Assembly (NCBI RefSeq): GCF_026967575.1
Contig: NZ_CP114054.1
Coordinates: 1,736,001-1,800,000, forward strand
From: Aurantiacibacter sp. MUD11
GTDB lineage: Bacteria; Pseudomonadota; Alphaproteobacteria; Sphingomonadales; Sphingomonadaceae
Direction: 5' to 3'
DNA: 64,000 bases
Of this stretch, positions 24,699 to 34,611 are shown piece after piece. The notes beneath the pieces were generated by a model. The model did not search any database. It saw nothing but the letters and a program-made list of their open reading frames with translations, and was not told where the DNA came from. The position numbers and the translations under genes were made by a program. Positions within the stretch are counted from its first letter, which is position 1; the number at the start of each line of letters is the position of its first letter.

Positions 24699-25580
24699 TT
24701 GAACCGCAGAGGCATAATCCTGGCTGGCGGCTCCGGCACGAGGCTCTATCCGCTGACCAGAGGCGTCTCGAAACAGCTGATGCCTGTCTTCGACAAGCCG
24801 ATGATTTATTACCCACTCAGTACCCTGATGCTGGCTGGTATCCGTGAAATCCTGATCATCACCACGCCCGAAGACCAGGAACAGTTCCGGCGCGTCCTTG
24901 GCGACGGTTCCGACTTCGGGATCGAACTCAGCTACGCCGTCCAGCCAAGCCCCGAAGGCCTGGCACAGGCCTTCCACATCGGCGCCGATTTCGTGGCCGG
25001 GCATCCCAGTGCCCTCGTTCTTGGCGACAACATCTTCTACGGCCACGGCCTTCCTGAACTGCTTGGCAACGCCAATGAACGCGAGGCCGGCGCCAGCGTC
25101 TTCGCCTACCGCGTCAACAATCCCGAAGCCTATGGCGTCGTCGCCTTCGACGAGAACGGCAAGGCATCCTCCATTGAGGAGAAGCCAACCAATCCCAGGT
25201 CCAACTACGCCGTCACCGGCCTCTACTTCTACGACGAGACGGTGGTCGAACGGGCGCGCGACCTGAAGCCTTCGCCTAGGGGGGAACTTGAGATCACCGA
25301 TCTCAACCGCCTCTACATGAACGATGGCCATCTCTCGGTGGAGATCATGGGTCGCGGCTATGCATGGCTCGATACCGGCACCCACGGATCGCTCCTCGAT
25401 GCAGCCAGCTATGTCCGCATTACCGAGGAAAGGCAGGGCATGAAGATCTGCTGCCCGGAAGAGATTGCATGGCGCCAGGGCTTCATCGACGATGCAAGGC
25501 TGGAAGCCATCGCAGCGCCGCTCAAGAAGTCGGGCTACGGCGAATACCTGATTTCACTTCTGCGCGAGGGTAGCCGTTAA
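24699..25580 (+). CDS. rfbA: Glucose-1-phosphate thymidylyltransferase
   Basis: A 293-residue nucleotidyltransferase making dTDP-glucose, the first step to dTDP-L-rhamnose. [20 protein letters not shown] is the signature; [16 protein letters not shown] and [12 protein letters not shown] are typical. The start is a TTG at 24699, chosen because GGGAGG precedes it by seven bases and it gives the usual RmlA length; an upstream ATG at 24645 lacks a good site and would add 18 residues. First gene of rfbA-rfbC-rfbD-rfbB, with overlapping joints. Confidence 0.93.
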   Translation: MNRRGIILAGGSGTRLYPLTRGVSKQLMPVFDKPMIYYPLSTLMLAGIREILIITTPEDQEQFRRVLGDGSDFGIELSYAVQPSPEGLAQAFHIGADFVAGHPSALVLGDNIFYGHGLPELLGNANEREAGASVFAYRVNNPEAYGVVAFDENGKASSIEEKPTNPRSNYAVTGLYFYDETVVERARDLKPSPRGELEITDLNRLYMNDGHLSVEIMGRGYAWLDTGTHGSLLDAASYVRITEERQGMKICCPEEIAWRQGFIDDARLEAIAAPLKKSGYGEYLISLLREGSR

Positions 25581-26125
25581 TGCAGGTCAAACGCTGCGAC
25601 ATTGATGGCCTCCTGATCATCGAACCGCAGGTCTTCGGCGATGAACGCGGCTTCTTCATGGAAAGCTGGAACGCGGCGAAATTCGCAGACGCCGGCCTCG
25701 ACATCGCCTTCTTGCAGGATAACCATTCTCGCTCTCAGAAGGGCGTTTTGCGCGGCATGCATTTCCAGAACCCGGGGCCGCAGGGCAAGTTGGTGCGGGT
25801 CGTATCGGGCGCGGTCTATGATGTGGCGGTGGACCTGCGCCGCTCTTCGCCAACCTTCGGCAAGTGGTTCGGCGTCGAACTATCTGCTGACAACAAGCGA
25901 ATGTTCTGGGTTCCGCAAGGCTTCGCCCACGGCTTCCTGACGCTCGAGGACGACACCGACTTCCTCTATAAATGCGACGCCCCCTATGCTCCGCAATTCG
26001 AACACTCTCTGGCATGGGACGACCCAAAGGTTGGCATCGAATGGCCGACCGACGGCCTGACAGTGCAGCTTTCTGACAAGGATCGTGAAGGCCTTCCCCT
26101 CGACAAGGTGGAGGCCTTCGCATGA
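25580..26125 (+). CDS. rfbC: dTDP-4-dehydrorhamnose 3,5-epimerase
   Basis: A 181-residue cupin-fold epimerase, third step to dTDP-L-rhamnose. Motifs: PQVFGDERGFFMESWN, FLQDNHSRSQKGVLRGMHFQ with the catalytic His, and PQGFAHGFLTLEDDTDFLYK. Its ATG overlaps the rfbA stop (TAATG) and its stop overlaps the rfbD start. Confidence 0.95.
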   Translation: MQVKRCDIDGLLIIEPQVFGDERGFFMESWNAAKFADAGLDIAFLQDNHSRSQKGVLRGMHFQNPGPQGKLVRVVSGAVYDVAVDLRRSSPTFGKWFGVELSADNKRMFWVPQGFAHGFLTLEDDTDFLYKCDAPYAPQFEHSLAWDDPKVGIEWPTDGLTVQLSDKDREGLPLDKVEAFA

Positions 26126-26970
26126 AGGTGCTTGTAACCGGTGCCAAGGGACAGCTCGGCAGAGCTCTACAAGCCTGCTCGCCAGTCGAAGCCAAGATCC
26201 ATGCCATCGACATTGACGAATGCGACCTGACCGATGCCGCGGCGATCAAGGAACTTGTGGCCGAGGTCACTCCCGAAGTCGTCATCAATGCCGCCGCCTA
26301 CACCGCCGTCGATAATGCCGAAAAGGACGAGGCAAAGGCTTACGCCATCAATGCAGGTGCGGTTGCTGCTTTGGCCGAAGCCCACGCCGGCAAGCTGGTC
26401 CATGTGTCTACCGACTTTGTCTTCGATGGCACATCCAGCCGCGCCTATCGACCCGGCGATGAACGCAATCCCTTGTCGGCCTACGGCCGAACCAAGGCTG
26501 CTGGCGAGGATTACCAACGCGAGGGCGATATCCTCGTCCGCACGTCCTGGGTCTATACCGCCGGCGGCGCCAATTTCGTTCGCACCATGCTGAGGCTGAT
26601 GGCGGAGAAGCCCGCTCTCAATGTCGTTGCCGACCAGATCGGCGCGCCGACCTGGGCGCCGAGACTGGCCGCCACCATCTGGGGGCTGATCGGCAAGGAT
26701 GCGAGCGGCACCTTCCACCACAGCGATGCAGGCGTCGCCAGCTGGTACGATTTTGCCGTCGCCATCCAGGAAGAGGCTCTGGAACTTGGCCTGCTCAACG
26801 CGGCGATCCCGATCACCCCTATCCCAACCAGCGCCTACCCAACGCCCGCCAGGCGCCCGGCCTTCTCGCTGCTCGATTGCAGCGCCACGCGCGAACTGCT
26901 GGACGACGGCTACACCCATTGGCGCACCAACCTGCGCCTGATGCTCGAAGAGGAAGCGAGACTTGGCTAA
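26122..26970 (+). CDS. rfbD: dTDP-4-dehydrorhamnose reductase
   Basis: A 282-residue short-chain-type reductase that completes dTDP-L-rhamnose with NAD(P)H. GAKGQLGRALQ is the cofactor loop, STDFVFDG and YGRTKAAGE carry the active-site Thr, Tyr and Lys. The start overlaps the rfbC stop (ATGA) and the end overlaps rfbB by eight bases. Confidence 0.94.
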   Translation: MKVLVTGAKGQLGRALQACSPVEAKIHAIDIDECDLTDAAAIKELVAEVTPEVVINAAAYTAVDNAEKDEAKAYAINAGAVAALAEAHAGKLVHVSTDFVFDGTSSRAYRPGDERNPLSAYGRTKAAGEDYQREGDILVRTSWVYTAGGANFVRTMLRLMAEKPALNVVADQIGAPTWAPRLAATIWGLIGKDASGTFHHSDAGVASWYDFAVAIQEEALELGLLNAAIPITPIPTSAYPTPARRPAFSLLDCSATRELLDDGYTHWRTNLRLMLEEEARLG

Positions 26971-28033
26971 CCTTCTCGTCACCGGCGGCGCCGGCTTTAT
27001 CGGCGGCAATTTCGTCCACTATTGGGCCGAAAGGCACCCGGACGATGCCGTGATCGTTCTCGACTGCCTAACCTATGCCGGCAATCGGTCGACAATCGCA
27101 GGCGTCGAGCAGGCTGATCTGGTAGTTGGCGACATTCGCGATACCGACCTGGTCGAGAAATTGCTCCGCGACCGCGACATCGCAACGATCGTTCATTTCG
27201 CTGCCGAGAGCCACGTAGACCGCTCGATCAGTGGTCCGGACGCCTTCATCGACACCAATATCCTCGGCACCAATTCGCTGCTGAAAGCCGCGCGCGCCGT
27301 CTGGCTGGATAAAGGCAGCGGCAAGCAACACCGCTTCCACCATATCTCGACAGACGAGGTCTACGGCTCGCTCGGACCTGACGATCCCGCCTTCACCGAA
27401 ACGACACCATACCAACCGAACTCTCCATATTCGGCCTCCAAGGCCTCGTCCGATCACCTGGTCCGTGCCTATCACCACACCTTCGGGCTGGAGGTGACGA
27501 CCACCAATTGCTCTAACAATTATGGTCCCTACCAGTATCCCGAGAAGCTTATCCCACTGTTCCTGCTGAACGCGTTACACGGCCGCAGCCTGCCGATCTA
27601 CGGCGACGGCATGAACGTGCGCGACTGGCTGCACGTTGAGGATCATTGCCGCGGTATCGAGGCCTGTCTCGACGATGGGCGACCGGGCGAAACCTACAAC
27701 ATCGGCGGTGGTGCGGAATTGCCCAACATGGCCGTGATAGACCGCATCTGCGCCTCGGTAGACAAAGCAATGGAAGAGATCGACGGACTGGCCCAACGCT
27801 ATCCCGATGCTCCTGCCGCCAAAGGACAGCCGACCGACAGCCTCAAGACCTTCGTGACGGACCGCGCGGGGCACGACCGCCGCTACGCCATCGACGAAAC
27901 CAAGGCGCGCAACGAGCTGAATTATGCGCCTCATCACACGTTCGAAGACGGCATGGCGCAAACGCTACGCTGGTATCTAGACCATGAAGAGTGGTGGCGT
28001 CGACTTACACCTTGGGCGCAAACAAGCCATTGA
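26963..28033 (+). CDS. rfbB: dTDP-glucose 4,6-dehydratase
   Basis: A 356-residue NAD-dependent dehydratase, second step to dTDP-L-rhamnose. LLVTGGAGFIGGNFVHYW binds NAD; HISTDEVYGSLG and YSASKASSDHLVRAYHHT hold the catalytic Thr, Asp, Glu, Tyr and Lys. The start is a TTG inside the end of rfbD. The order A-C-D-B is rearranged from the enterobacterial B-D-A-C. It converges on the acetyltransferase gene three bases away. Confidence 0.94.
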   Translation: MANLLVTGGAGFIGGNFVHYWAERHPDDAVIVLDCLTYAGNRSTIAGVEQADLVVGDIRDTDLVEKLLRDRDIATIVHFAAESHVDRSISGPDAFIDTNILGTNSLLKAARAVWLDKGSGKQHRFHHISTDEVYGSLGPDDPAFTETTPYQPNSPYSASKASSDHLVRAYHHTFGLEVTTTNCSNNYGPYQYPEKLIPLFLLNALHGRSLPIYGDGMNVRDWLHVEDHCRGIEACLDDGRPGETYNIGGGAELPNMAVIDRICASVDKAMEEIDGLAQRYPDAPAAKGQPTDSLKTFVTDRAGHDRRYAIDETKARNELNYAPHHTFEDGMAQTLRWYLDHEEWWRRLTPWAQTSH

Positions 28034-28036
28034 TGA

Positions 28037-28639
28037 TCATAAGCACTCTTGGTTGAATCGCTGGCTGATAATTTGTGCAGGCACCCCAGCGACAATGGAG
28101 CCGGACGGCACATGCCCCTTTACGACGGCTCCCGCTGCGACGATACAACCATCTCCGATGATGGTTCCCGGAAGAATGATCGCACGCGTGGCTAGCCAGA
28201 CATCGTTGCCGATCACTACGTCTGCTTCCCGCATCGGCTGGTCGGATATTGGGCACCCAGACCTGTAGTCATATGTCGCAGCGGTAATCATTACTTCCGG
28301 TCCCATCAGAACATCGTGACCGATAGATATTTTCCCATCTCTGGGACCGGCCCACAAGTGACAACGCGAGCCGATGCGCGCTCTATCGCCAATCTTAATC
28401 CGCTGGTGATTGGAGAATGAAGCGTCAGGACTAATTGCTGGCTCGCTACCAAGAGCGAGTTCTCGCATGGGCACCACATGCGTATAATTGTAGTAATTGA
28501 TGATCTTTAGTAAATGTAACCACGCCCGCAGATCAAGAGCACTCTTAATTAAGCGAAAAATCTTCGCGCGTCGCGTCGGGCGAAACTTGTGTGCGAGACG
28601 TTGTTGAGCCTGGGAATTTGCGCAATCGTCATCCATCAC
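28037..28639 (-). CDS. Left-handed beta-helix acetyltransferase (WcaF/LacA-like)
   Basis: A 200-residue hexapeptide-repeat acyltransferase. Residues ~70-185 show repeats of the I/V-G-x-x-x type: RIKIGDRARIGSRCHLWAG, ISIGHDVLMGPEVMI, DVVIGNDVWLATRAIILPG. Such enzymes move acetyl from acetyl-CoA to sugars; the TYDYRSGCPISDQP loop fits the colanic-acid/maltose acetyltransferase subgroup. Its start overlaps the flippase gene's end, so it belongs to that short operon. Target sugar unknown. Confidence 0.85.
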   Translation of the reverse strand: MMDDDCANSQAQQRLAHKFRPTRRAKIFRLIKSALDLRAWLHLLKIINYYNYTHVVPMRELALGSEPAISPDASFSNHQRIKIGDRARIGSRCHLWAGPRDGKISIGHDVLMGPEVMITAATYDYRSGCPISDQPMREADVVIGNDVWLATRAIILPGTIIGDGCIVAAGAVVKGHVPSGSIVAGVPAQIISQRFNQECL

Positions 28640-29912
28640 AGGATAGCGCCTTTTGCGCGTTTTTCTGGGTAACTACGAGCATTGTGACTACGTTTGCTCC
28701 ACATCTGATAACTGAAATTGAAAGCAAGCCCAATGCTGCCCCCATGATTCCCATTGATGGTATCAGTAATGCGATCAACAAAAGGCCTGCCAGATTCGCC
28801 GCGATCTCATGGCGAAGAACAAAGGCTTCTCTATGCATCATGACTAGAGCCATACCGGATAATCCAAACGCGATTTCGACCGTAAACGCCACGATCATGA
28901 TGCGTAACGCGCCAGAACCTTCGATAAAACTTGGATCGAAGAAAAAGAGAATTTCTTCTGCGAAGCCCATACCAATGATCCAAAGCGGTATTGCCAAGCC
29001 TACCCCGTTCAAACCCGCGATCAGAACTTTTCTGATGAGGTCCTTCATATCATTTTCAGCCGCAGCGCGAGCCAAGTGAGGAGCCGCCATGGTGCCGAAA
29101 GCTGAACTGATAGTCTGCAGTACAAGACATAACTGGAACGCCGTACGGAATATGCCCGCGGTTGCCACGTCAAGCAGCGCGGCTACCAAAGCGAGACTCC
29201 CCCAAGTGCCGAGTGATGTAGCAGTCTGCAAAGCAGCGATCCGCCAACCCTCCCAAATCCTAACCGTCGCCTCTCCATTTTTCTTTGCGCGCTTGAGCAT
29301 CCGATGAACCAACAGTCTGTTAATGATAAGAACAATGACGACGCTAGAAACGTAGGCGATCGCTGGAAGCTGCAGCACGACGTTATCGCTAATATACAAG
29401 GCAGTGACAATAATTAGACAAGTGAGCGTGGAGTACGCAAAGCCCTCGAGAAATTGAGATTGCACCACACGCCCCGCCGCTCGCAACAAAGCGTTTCCGA
29501 GCTTCAAGATGGGAGCAAGCACAGCAATGATTGCAAAGATTAGAAGAAAAACTGCTGCATCCCTCTCGCGAAATACGTAGTGGCTGATTGCGTGTGAAGC
29601 GCCAATCAGCAGTAACGCCAGCGGCAGACCGACTGCGATGATATACCTTTCGCAGCGCTGAAAAGTCGCCTTCAGGTCATCCCACAGGCCGTCCTTCAGA
29701 AGGGCTCCCATCTTCCGGATGAGGACAAAGTCCATACCTAGCGAAGCAATTGTGCCAAAGAACAAGGCAGTCGACAGTCCGATATGGTAAAGGCCCACCC
29801 CCGTTGGGCCGAATGTTCTGGCGATAAGCCAAGTCAGGGCAAAGCTGGCGATAGCCCCAAGGCCGCGCAAAAGGAGCCCAACAAACAGGTCAAAATGAAA
29901 TTTGCCGGCCAT
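28629..29912 (-). CDS. Lipid-linked oligosaccharide flippase (Wzx-like)
   Basis: A 427-residue membrane protein with about twelve hydrophobic segments, starting GKFHFDLFVGLLLRGLGAI and ARTFGPTGVGLYHIGLSTA, the first-helix pattern of polysaccharide flippases in the MATE/Wzx group. It should move the undecaprenyl-linked repeat unit to the periplasmic face for polymerisation. I chose ATG 29912; an ATG at 29936 is an alternative. Codon use is AT-richer than in the flanking core genes. Confidence 0.87.
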   Translation of the reverse strand: MAGKFHFDLFVGLLLRGLGAIASFALTWLIARTFGPTGVGLYHIGLSTALFFGTIASLGMDFVLIRKMGALLKDGLWDDLKATFQRCERYIIAVGLPLALLLIGASHAISHYVFRERDAAVFLLIFAIIAVLAPILKLGNALLRAAGRVVQSQFLEGFAYSTLTCLIIVTALYISDNVVLQLPAIAYVSSVVIVLIINRLLVHRMLKRAKKNGEATVRIWEGWRIAALQTATSLGTWGSLALVAALLDVATAGIFRTAFQLCLVLQTISSAFGTMAAPHLARAAAENDMKDLIRKVLIAGLNGVGLAIPLWIIGMGFAEEILFFFDPSFIEGSGALRIMIVAFTVEIAFGLSGMALVMMHREAFVLRHEIAANLAGLLLIALLIPSMGIMGAALGLLSISVIRCGANVVTMLVVTQKNAQKALSCDG

Positions 29913-29936
29913 ATTCCCTGGAAATTTCGGCCCCAC

Positions 29937-30536
29937 TCAAATGCGGACGATTGCTCTAAAGGTGCCCTGAGCCACCTCTATAAATACGTCAATGCTTTCA
30001 TTTTGCGCTGCGCGATGAAAGCGGGTCGTGCCACTCCTTCATGGCAGAGCAGGCACCCCAAGCGCGCTTCGCGCTAAGGACAGGCAAAATTGCTATCCGC
30101 CACTCCGAAGTCGTCGAGACCCTGCCAATTCTCCAATACTAGTAAACTAACCCGCGTCGGTGGCGTGAGGAGTTTTTGATTCCCAATCGACTGATCGTGC
30201 CACCGGCTGAAATCGCTAAATAGAAAGTCGCATTTCTATCAGGCAGGTATTATAATACCAATCTCCAAAATATTTCGAATCCAAGCTTCTTCGCTCATTT
30301 CGTCCGGGCGTCTGGATTTGAATCGAAGAGCTCTTAAAGCAGTCTGGCACTGCACTGATACGCTCCTCGCACGACGGGCTCGTTTTCTAGCGAGAAGGAA
30401 TGGTTTCGCTCAGCGCCACTCCGCATCGCGGTAGATGTCTAGAAATACTAAAATTTGTGGAAGTTTTCCTCGCATCGGAGGCTGACTCAGCTAATGTCGC
30501 AGCGGCTGTGAAGATGTCGAGATTATGGGGTTAAGA
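29937..30536. other. AT-rich intergenic stretch
   Basis: About 600 bases between the divergent flippase and first glycosyltransferase genes, with no supported gene. It contains a short GC hairpin at 30061-30075 (AGCGCG/CGCGCT) without a T-tract and AT-rich runs around 30,130 and 30,240. It must hold promoters for both flanking operons and may include remnants of a lost gene, but I see no recognisable protein remnant. Confidence 0.45.
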
Positions 30537-31469
30537 ATGAGTAACATCGACATATTGCTCGCGACGTATCAGAGCGCGAGATATCTGCCGTCCTTGCTCG
30601 ATTCTCTCGTAACCCAGACATATACCGATTTTCGGCTACTCGTAAGCGACGATTGTTCGACCGACGAAACGGTCAATATTCTGCGTCATTACAGAAATCG
30701 TTTTTCGAATATGCAACTTGTTGAGCGGACATCATCAAGTGGGTCTGCCAAAGCCAATTTTTCATTCTTGTTGGATCGTAGTGACGCTGATTACATTCTG
30801 TTTTGCGATGCAGACGACATTTGGGATCCTGACAAAGTTGAGGTCACAGTTAATGTGTTGCAGCAATGTGAGGAGGAGGCTGGGGCCGACATTCCCCATT
30901 ATGTATTTGGAGACGCTAGGGTTATTGATGGGGCTGACACCCTCAGCCATGCAAGTTTCTGGCAGTACAAACGAATGCGCCCCTCAAAAAGCAATGCCTT
31001 GACCCAAGATATCCTTTGCCCTCCGATGCTCGGTTGCAATTCCGGAATAAATCGCGCTCTAAAGTTGGCAGCAACACCGGTTCCACTTGACCAAGTCACC
31101 GGCCATGATTGGTGGCTCTATCTCGTGGCAAAGGCGGTTGGCAAAATCGAAACAATTGACCGCGCACTGATGTCCTACAGAATTCACGGCACCAATAGTT
31201 CCCAACAGCGGCGCGTAAGCTTGCTGGATTATGGCAAAGAGCCGGGAAAATTGGCGCGCGTCAGGCGGGGAATGTGTCTCAGGCAGAAGCAGGCGGGAGC
31301 GTTATTGGAGCACTGCCGCGAACACTTGGATGAGAAAACAGCTCGGAAATTGCAGGGCTTCGCGAACTTGGACCGCAATGGCTTTTTTTTGCGAAGGTCC
31401 TTTCTCCTTAGAAATGGTTTCATTTATCCAGATTTCCCACGAAACTTAGCAATGATGCTTGCCACGTGA
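30537..31469 (+). CDS. Glycosyltransferase family 2
   Basis: A 310-residue GT-A-fold glycosyltransferase. DILLATYQSARYLPSLLDSL starts the nucleotide-binding region, VSDDCSTDETVNIL is the first Asp motif and ILFCDADDIWDPDKV the metal-binding DxD. The C-terminal part resembles rhamnosyl- or GlcNAc-transferases of O-antigen loci. ATG 30537 begins the conserved fold; ATG 30525 is four residues earlier. It overlaps the next gene by four bases (GTGA). Confidence 0.87.
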   Translation: MSNIDILLATYQSARYLPSLLDSLVTQTYTDFRLLVSDDCSTDETVNILRHYRNRFSNMQLVERTSSSGSAKANFSFLLDRSDADYILFCDADDIWDPDKVEVTVNVLQQCEEEAGADIPHYVFGDARVIDGADTLSHASFWQYKRMRPSKSNALTQDILCPPMLGCNSGINRALKLAATPVPLDQVTGHDWWLYLVAKAVGKIETIDRALMSYRIHGTNSSQQRRVSLLDYGKEPGKLARVRRGMCLRQKQAGALLEHCREHLDEKTARKLQGFANLDRNGFFLRRSFLLRNGFIYPDFPRNLAMMLAT

Positions 31470-32428
31470 CAAAGAGCCCAACAGCCCAGGTCGGCACCCC
31501 AGTCGTCTCGATCATGATCGTCGCGTACCAAGCGCTGGATGTTATCAGCAATTGCCTCACATCCATTGCGACATCGAGGACTTCGGCGGCTTACGAGGTC
31601 TTAATGATTGACAATGGAACCGACGGGACAACCGACTACGTGAGGAACGAATTCCCCGACGTTCAAATCATTCCTTCGCGCGGCAACATCGGCTTCGGAG
31701 CCGGAAACAACGCGATAGCGGAACACGCCAACGGAACATATTTGCTTTTGCTTAATCCGGATACTGTCGTCCAACCGGATGCGATCGATGAATTACTCGA
31801 CTTCGCAGCAAAACACGACGAGGCGATAGCTTGGGGAGGAGTGATTAATTCACCTGATGGCGCACCGGACGTAAGCAATTTCTTACGCCTGCCGTCACTG
31901 ACTCAATTAATATACGCCGCTCTGGGCGTGGAACGCTTGTACTCAAGGATGCATCACGATTTGAGTAATGATCCAATAATACAAAGGGAAGTATTATGTG
32001 GTGCATTTTTCTTGATTAAATCGACTGAATATAGGCGGATCGGTGGTTTTGACGAAAGCTTTTTCTTGTATAGCGAAGAAATGGATTTTTTTGCTCGCAT
32101 CGCAAAAGAAGGTGGCACGGTGCTCGCGACGCCTAATAGCAAAATCATCCACTTAATTGGAACTTCAGGAACAATGAGTGAGGAGCGGGCCCTTTATAAG
32201 GCGCAAGGCATGATGCATTTTGCGCACAAGCATTGGTCGAAACCCAAGATATTCCTAGCGGCCTTCCTTATCTGGCTCGCGGCCTTCGAACGCGCCATCA
32301 TCGGTCTTACGCAGATTGATCGCTCCAGCCGTGTGGCTCAAATGGGAAGAGTATCCTGGGCGCTCTGCTGGCAGCCGGGCGCTTGGATGAGAGGGTACTC
32401 TATCAGAAGCCAAAAGGGCATCGATTAA
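31466..32428 (+). CDS. Glycosyltransferase family 2 (rhamnosyltransferase-like)
   Basis: A 320-residue glycosyltransferase starting at a GTG that overlaps the previous stop. VSIMIVAYQALDVISNCLTS, MIDNGTDGTTDYV, GNIGFGAGNNAIA and LLLLNPDTVVQPD form the usual order in rhamnosyltransferase-type family 2 enzymes; GGFDESFFLYSEEMDFFAR is the acceptor-site motif. With the rfb genes nearby, rhamnose transfer is plausible but not proven. Confidence 0.87.
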   Translation: MTKSPTAQVGTPVVSIMIVAYQALDVISNCLTSIATSRTSAAYEVLMIDNGTDGTTDYVRNEFPDVQIIPSRGNIGFGAGNNAIAEHANGTYLLLLNPDTVVQPDAIDELLDFAAKHDEAIAWGGVINSPDGAPDVSNFLRLPSLTQLIYAALGVERLYSRMHHDLSNDPIIQREVLCGAFFLIKSTEYRRIGGFDESFFLYSEEMDFFARIAKEGGTVLATPNSKIIHLIGTSGTMSEERALYKAQGMMHFAHKHWSKPKIFLAAFLIWLAAFERAIIGLTQIDRSSRVAQMGRVSWALCWQPGAWMRGYSIRSQKGID

Positions 32429-32429
32429 A

Positions 32430-33257
32430 ATGAGCCAAACAGTTCATATACTTCTCACCCGGTTCAACGTCGCCACGCAAGGCCGAGAGGCACCCATCCG
32501 TAACGCCCCGGGTTGGCTCCAGCGGCGTTTTGATTTGTTTGAACGCTATTGTCTGCCCAGCTTAGAAGCCCAGACTACCAAGAACTTTTCGTGGCTTATA
32601 TACTTCGATAGCAAGACGCCCGATCAATTTCGAGAAAGGATCGAGCGCGATAGGCAAATTTTTGATTTCGAACCTAGGTTTGTAAGTTTGTTCAGCGTTG
32701 CAGATGTCGTCAATGATCTTAGGCAACTTCTCGCAAAAGATGTCGATTTGCTCCTTACAACTCGGCTCGACAACGACGATGCGGTGTCTCGAGATTTCAT
32801 TGAACGGATCCATCGCGCCGGCGCAGAAGCTGCCGACGGTACAGTTCTTAACTTCACAAACGGATTAGCTATGCGGAGCGGGGCAATCTACTCAGCACGC
32901 GATCAAAGCAACCCATTTACGACCCTTGTAGAACGAGAGCCGACTGCGCCTAAGACGATCTGGTCAGCGCAACATCATCAGCTCAGTTGCAAATGGAATA
33001 TTGTTCAGGTCGATGCGCCACCTACTTGGCTGCAGGTGATCCATGGTGAAAATGTCACCAATCGAGTCAAGGGAAGGATGCTTTCTCCACAAGTGCTACA
33101 TCAGCGTTTTTCGATCGCACCTGATATAGAAATATTGGCCGATCACAACCTACGCGTCATGATCGACAACTTCGTACTTTATCCTTTTCGCACAATTAGG
33201 GAGAGGGTCTTCCTTCTACTCAAGGCTACGCTAAAGATAATACGCGGTCGCACCTAA
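32430..33257 (+). CDS. Putative rhamnosyltransferase (Rhamno_transf family)
   Basis: A 275-residue protein. HILLTRFNVATQGR at the start, WLIYFDSKTPDQFRERI and LLTTRLDNDDAVSRDFIERI are the signature blocks of the putative rhamnosyltransferase family PF11316. It directly follows the previous gene (one base) and ends the three-gene glycosyltransferase operon, converging on the polymerase gene. Confidence 0.83.
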   Translation: MSQTVHILLTRFNVATQGREAPIRNAPGWLQRRFDLFERYCLPSLEAQTTKNFSWLIYFDSKTPDQFRERIERDRQIFDFEPRFVSLFSVADVVNDLRQLLAKDVDLLLTTRLDNDDAVSRDFIERIHRAGAEAADGTVLNFTNGLAMRSGAIYSARDQSNPFTTLVEREPTAPKTIWSAQHHQLSCKWNIVQVDAPPTWLQVIHGENVTNRVKGRMLSPQVLHQRFSIAPDIEILADHNLRVMIDNFVLYPFRTIRERVFLLLKATLKIIRGRT

Positions 33258-33288
33258 CTGCACGACCGAGGCGCCCTAACTAGTCAAA

Positions 33289-34611
33289 TCAAGCTTCAAC
33301 GCCCGCCTTTCGTCGCCGAGCCAAGAGTACGCTGAGTGACACCGCTATTCCTGAGAGGATATTGAACCACGCTTGTGTGTTGTTCCAAAGCGCAACAGAA
33401 AATCCCAGAATTGAAAAGAATAGAAGGCTGATTGCAACGCCTCTTGCGAGCGATTGTTCGCGCGGATCGAGCGCCGAACTTTGGAGAAAGAGCACAATTG
33501 AGACCCCGACCGGGATGGTGAGCCGCAGGATGGCTTCCGGCAGACCGTATCGTATGGCGATCATCAGCCAGTAATTGTCGATGCTACTTGGCATCCATGC
33601 TGCTCGATCCCAATCGGCGAAACCGATTCCGAACCAGGGATGAGCTCTTACATTGAGGATGCCATAATCCCAGATCAACGTACGATAGTAAGCGGTCCAC
33701 GGATCAAGGGCTGTCAGAGTCATGATTACCTGTATAGAACCTCTATTACTTGCAAACTCAAGAGCAAGAAAAGATATCGCGATAAAGGTAATGAGAAGAC
33801 GCCACGATAATTGTGGATATTTTCTTGATATCCAATTGTATAGAAGGGCGCCCGTTGAAGCAGAGAGCATAATCAAGGCCGCCGAGCTTAATGTTGCCAT
33901 TGCCGACAGTGCCGCAGCGATCCCTATCCACATGGGCCAACCGCGCAATCGAGAAAGGGCATATAGTGAAAGAAGGCTTGCGAGGTGCAGGCCCGCCAAT
34001 ATCGGGTGAGGAAACATCCCCGTTCCGCGAGTGAGCCCAAAGCGCGGCGATGAGATTGCCAAATCGCCCTCTGCGGCTTGACCGAAGATCTGCACCGCAA
34101 GAGGTTGGACTAGGTAGCGGCCAGCTAGCATTTCAAACGTGACCGTGGCTGCCGCAACGAAAAAGCCAGGCGCGACCAAAATCAGAAATCGGCGGACGTC
34201 GTCGCTGGTCTGAACACAGTAGCGCGCTAGAAAGTAACTGATCGAGACGTCGAGTGCGGAAGACCCACCATTTTGCAGTGCCCGATCAATACCCTCAGTA
34301 TCTGCAAGAGCCACAAAGATATATAGTGCCGCTAACACCACTACGCCGTCAAAGGCACTGAACTTACGGCCCGATTTGACCCAGCCGAAGAGAACCAATG
34401 GGATGACTGCTATCAGCCCGATCCTGTAGAAGGGCAAAACAAAACCAGCTGGCGAGAGCGCGACCTGCGGCGGCAAAAGTGTCAGATATGTAATGAGCAC
34501 CAAAGGCAGCACAGCATATGCACTGCGCCCCCCACTTGGCATCGCCTGTCGCATGCCGGTTTGGAAGCGGCTTTGTCGGGAATTTGTCGGAAGATTTAAT
34601 TGGCTAGCCAT
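33289..34611 (-). CDS. O-antigen polymerase/ligase-like membrane protein (Wzy candidate)
   Basis: A 440-residue protein with about ten to twelve hydrophobic segments. The large loop contains TRGTGMFPHPILAG early and VRAHPWFGIGFADWDRA late, placed as in Wzy and O-antigen ligases. Sitting among glycosyltransferases, next to the tyrosine autokinase, it is the better candidate for the chain polymerase of this locus than the protein at 14,826. It follows the doubtful 34,612-35,108 interval on the minus strand. Confidence 0.83.
   Translation of the reverse strand: MASQLNLPTNSRQSRFQTGMRQAMPSGGRSAYAVLPLVLITYLTLLPPQVALSPAGFVLPFYRIGLIAVIPLVLFGWVKSGRKFSAFDGVVVLAALYIFVALADTEGIDRALQNGGSSALDVSISYFLARYCVQTSDDVRRFLILVAPGFFVAAATVTFEMLAGRYLVQPLAVQIFGQAAEGDLAISSPRFGLTRGTGMFPHPILAGLHLASLLSLYALSRLRGWPMWIGIAAALSAMATLSSAALIMLSASTGALLYNWISRKYPQLSWRLLITFIAISFLALEFASNRGSIQVIMTLTALDPWTAYYRTLIWDYGILNVRAHPWFGIGFADWDRAAWMPSSIDNYWLMIAIRYGLPEAILRLTIPVGVSIVLFLQSSALDPREQSLARGVAISLLFFSILGFSVALWNNTQAWFNILSGIAVSLSVLLARRRKAGVEA

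Noticed and set aside
30061..30075. GC hairpin as a terminator
   Set aside because: No T-tract follows on either strand.
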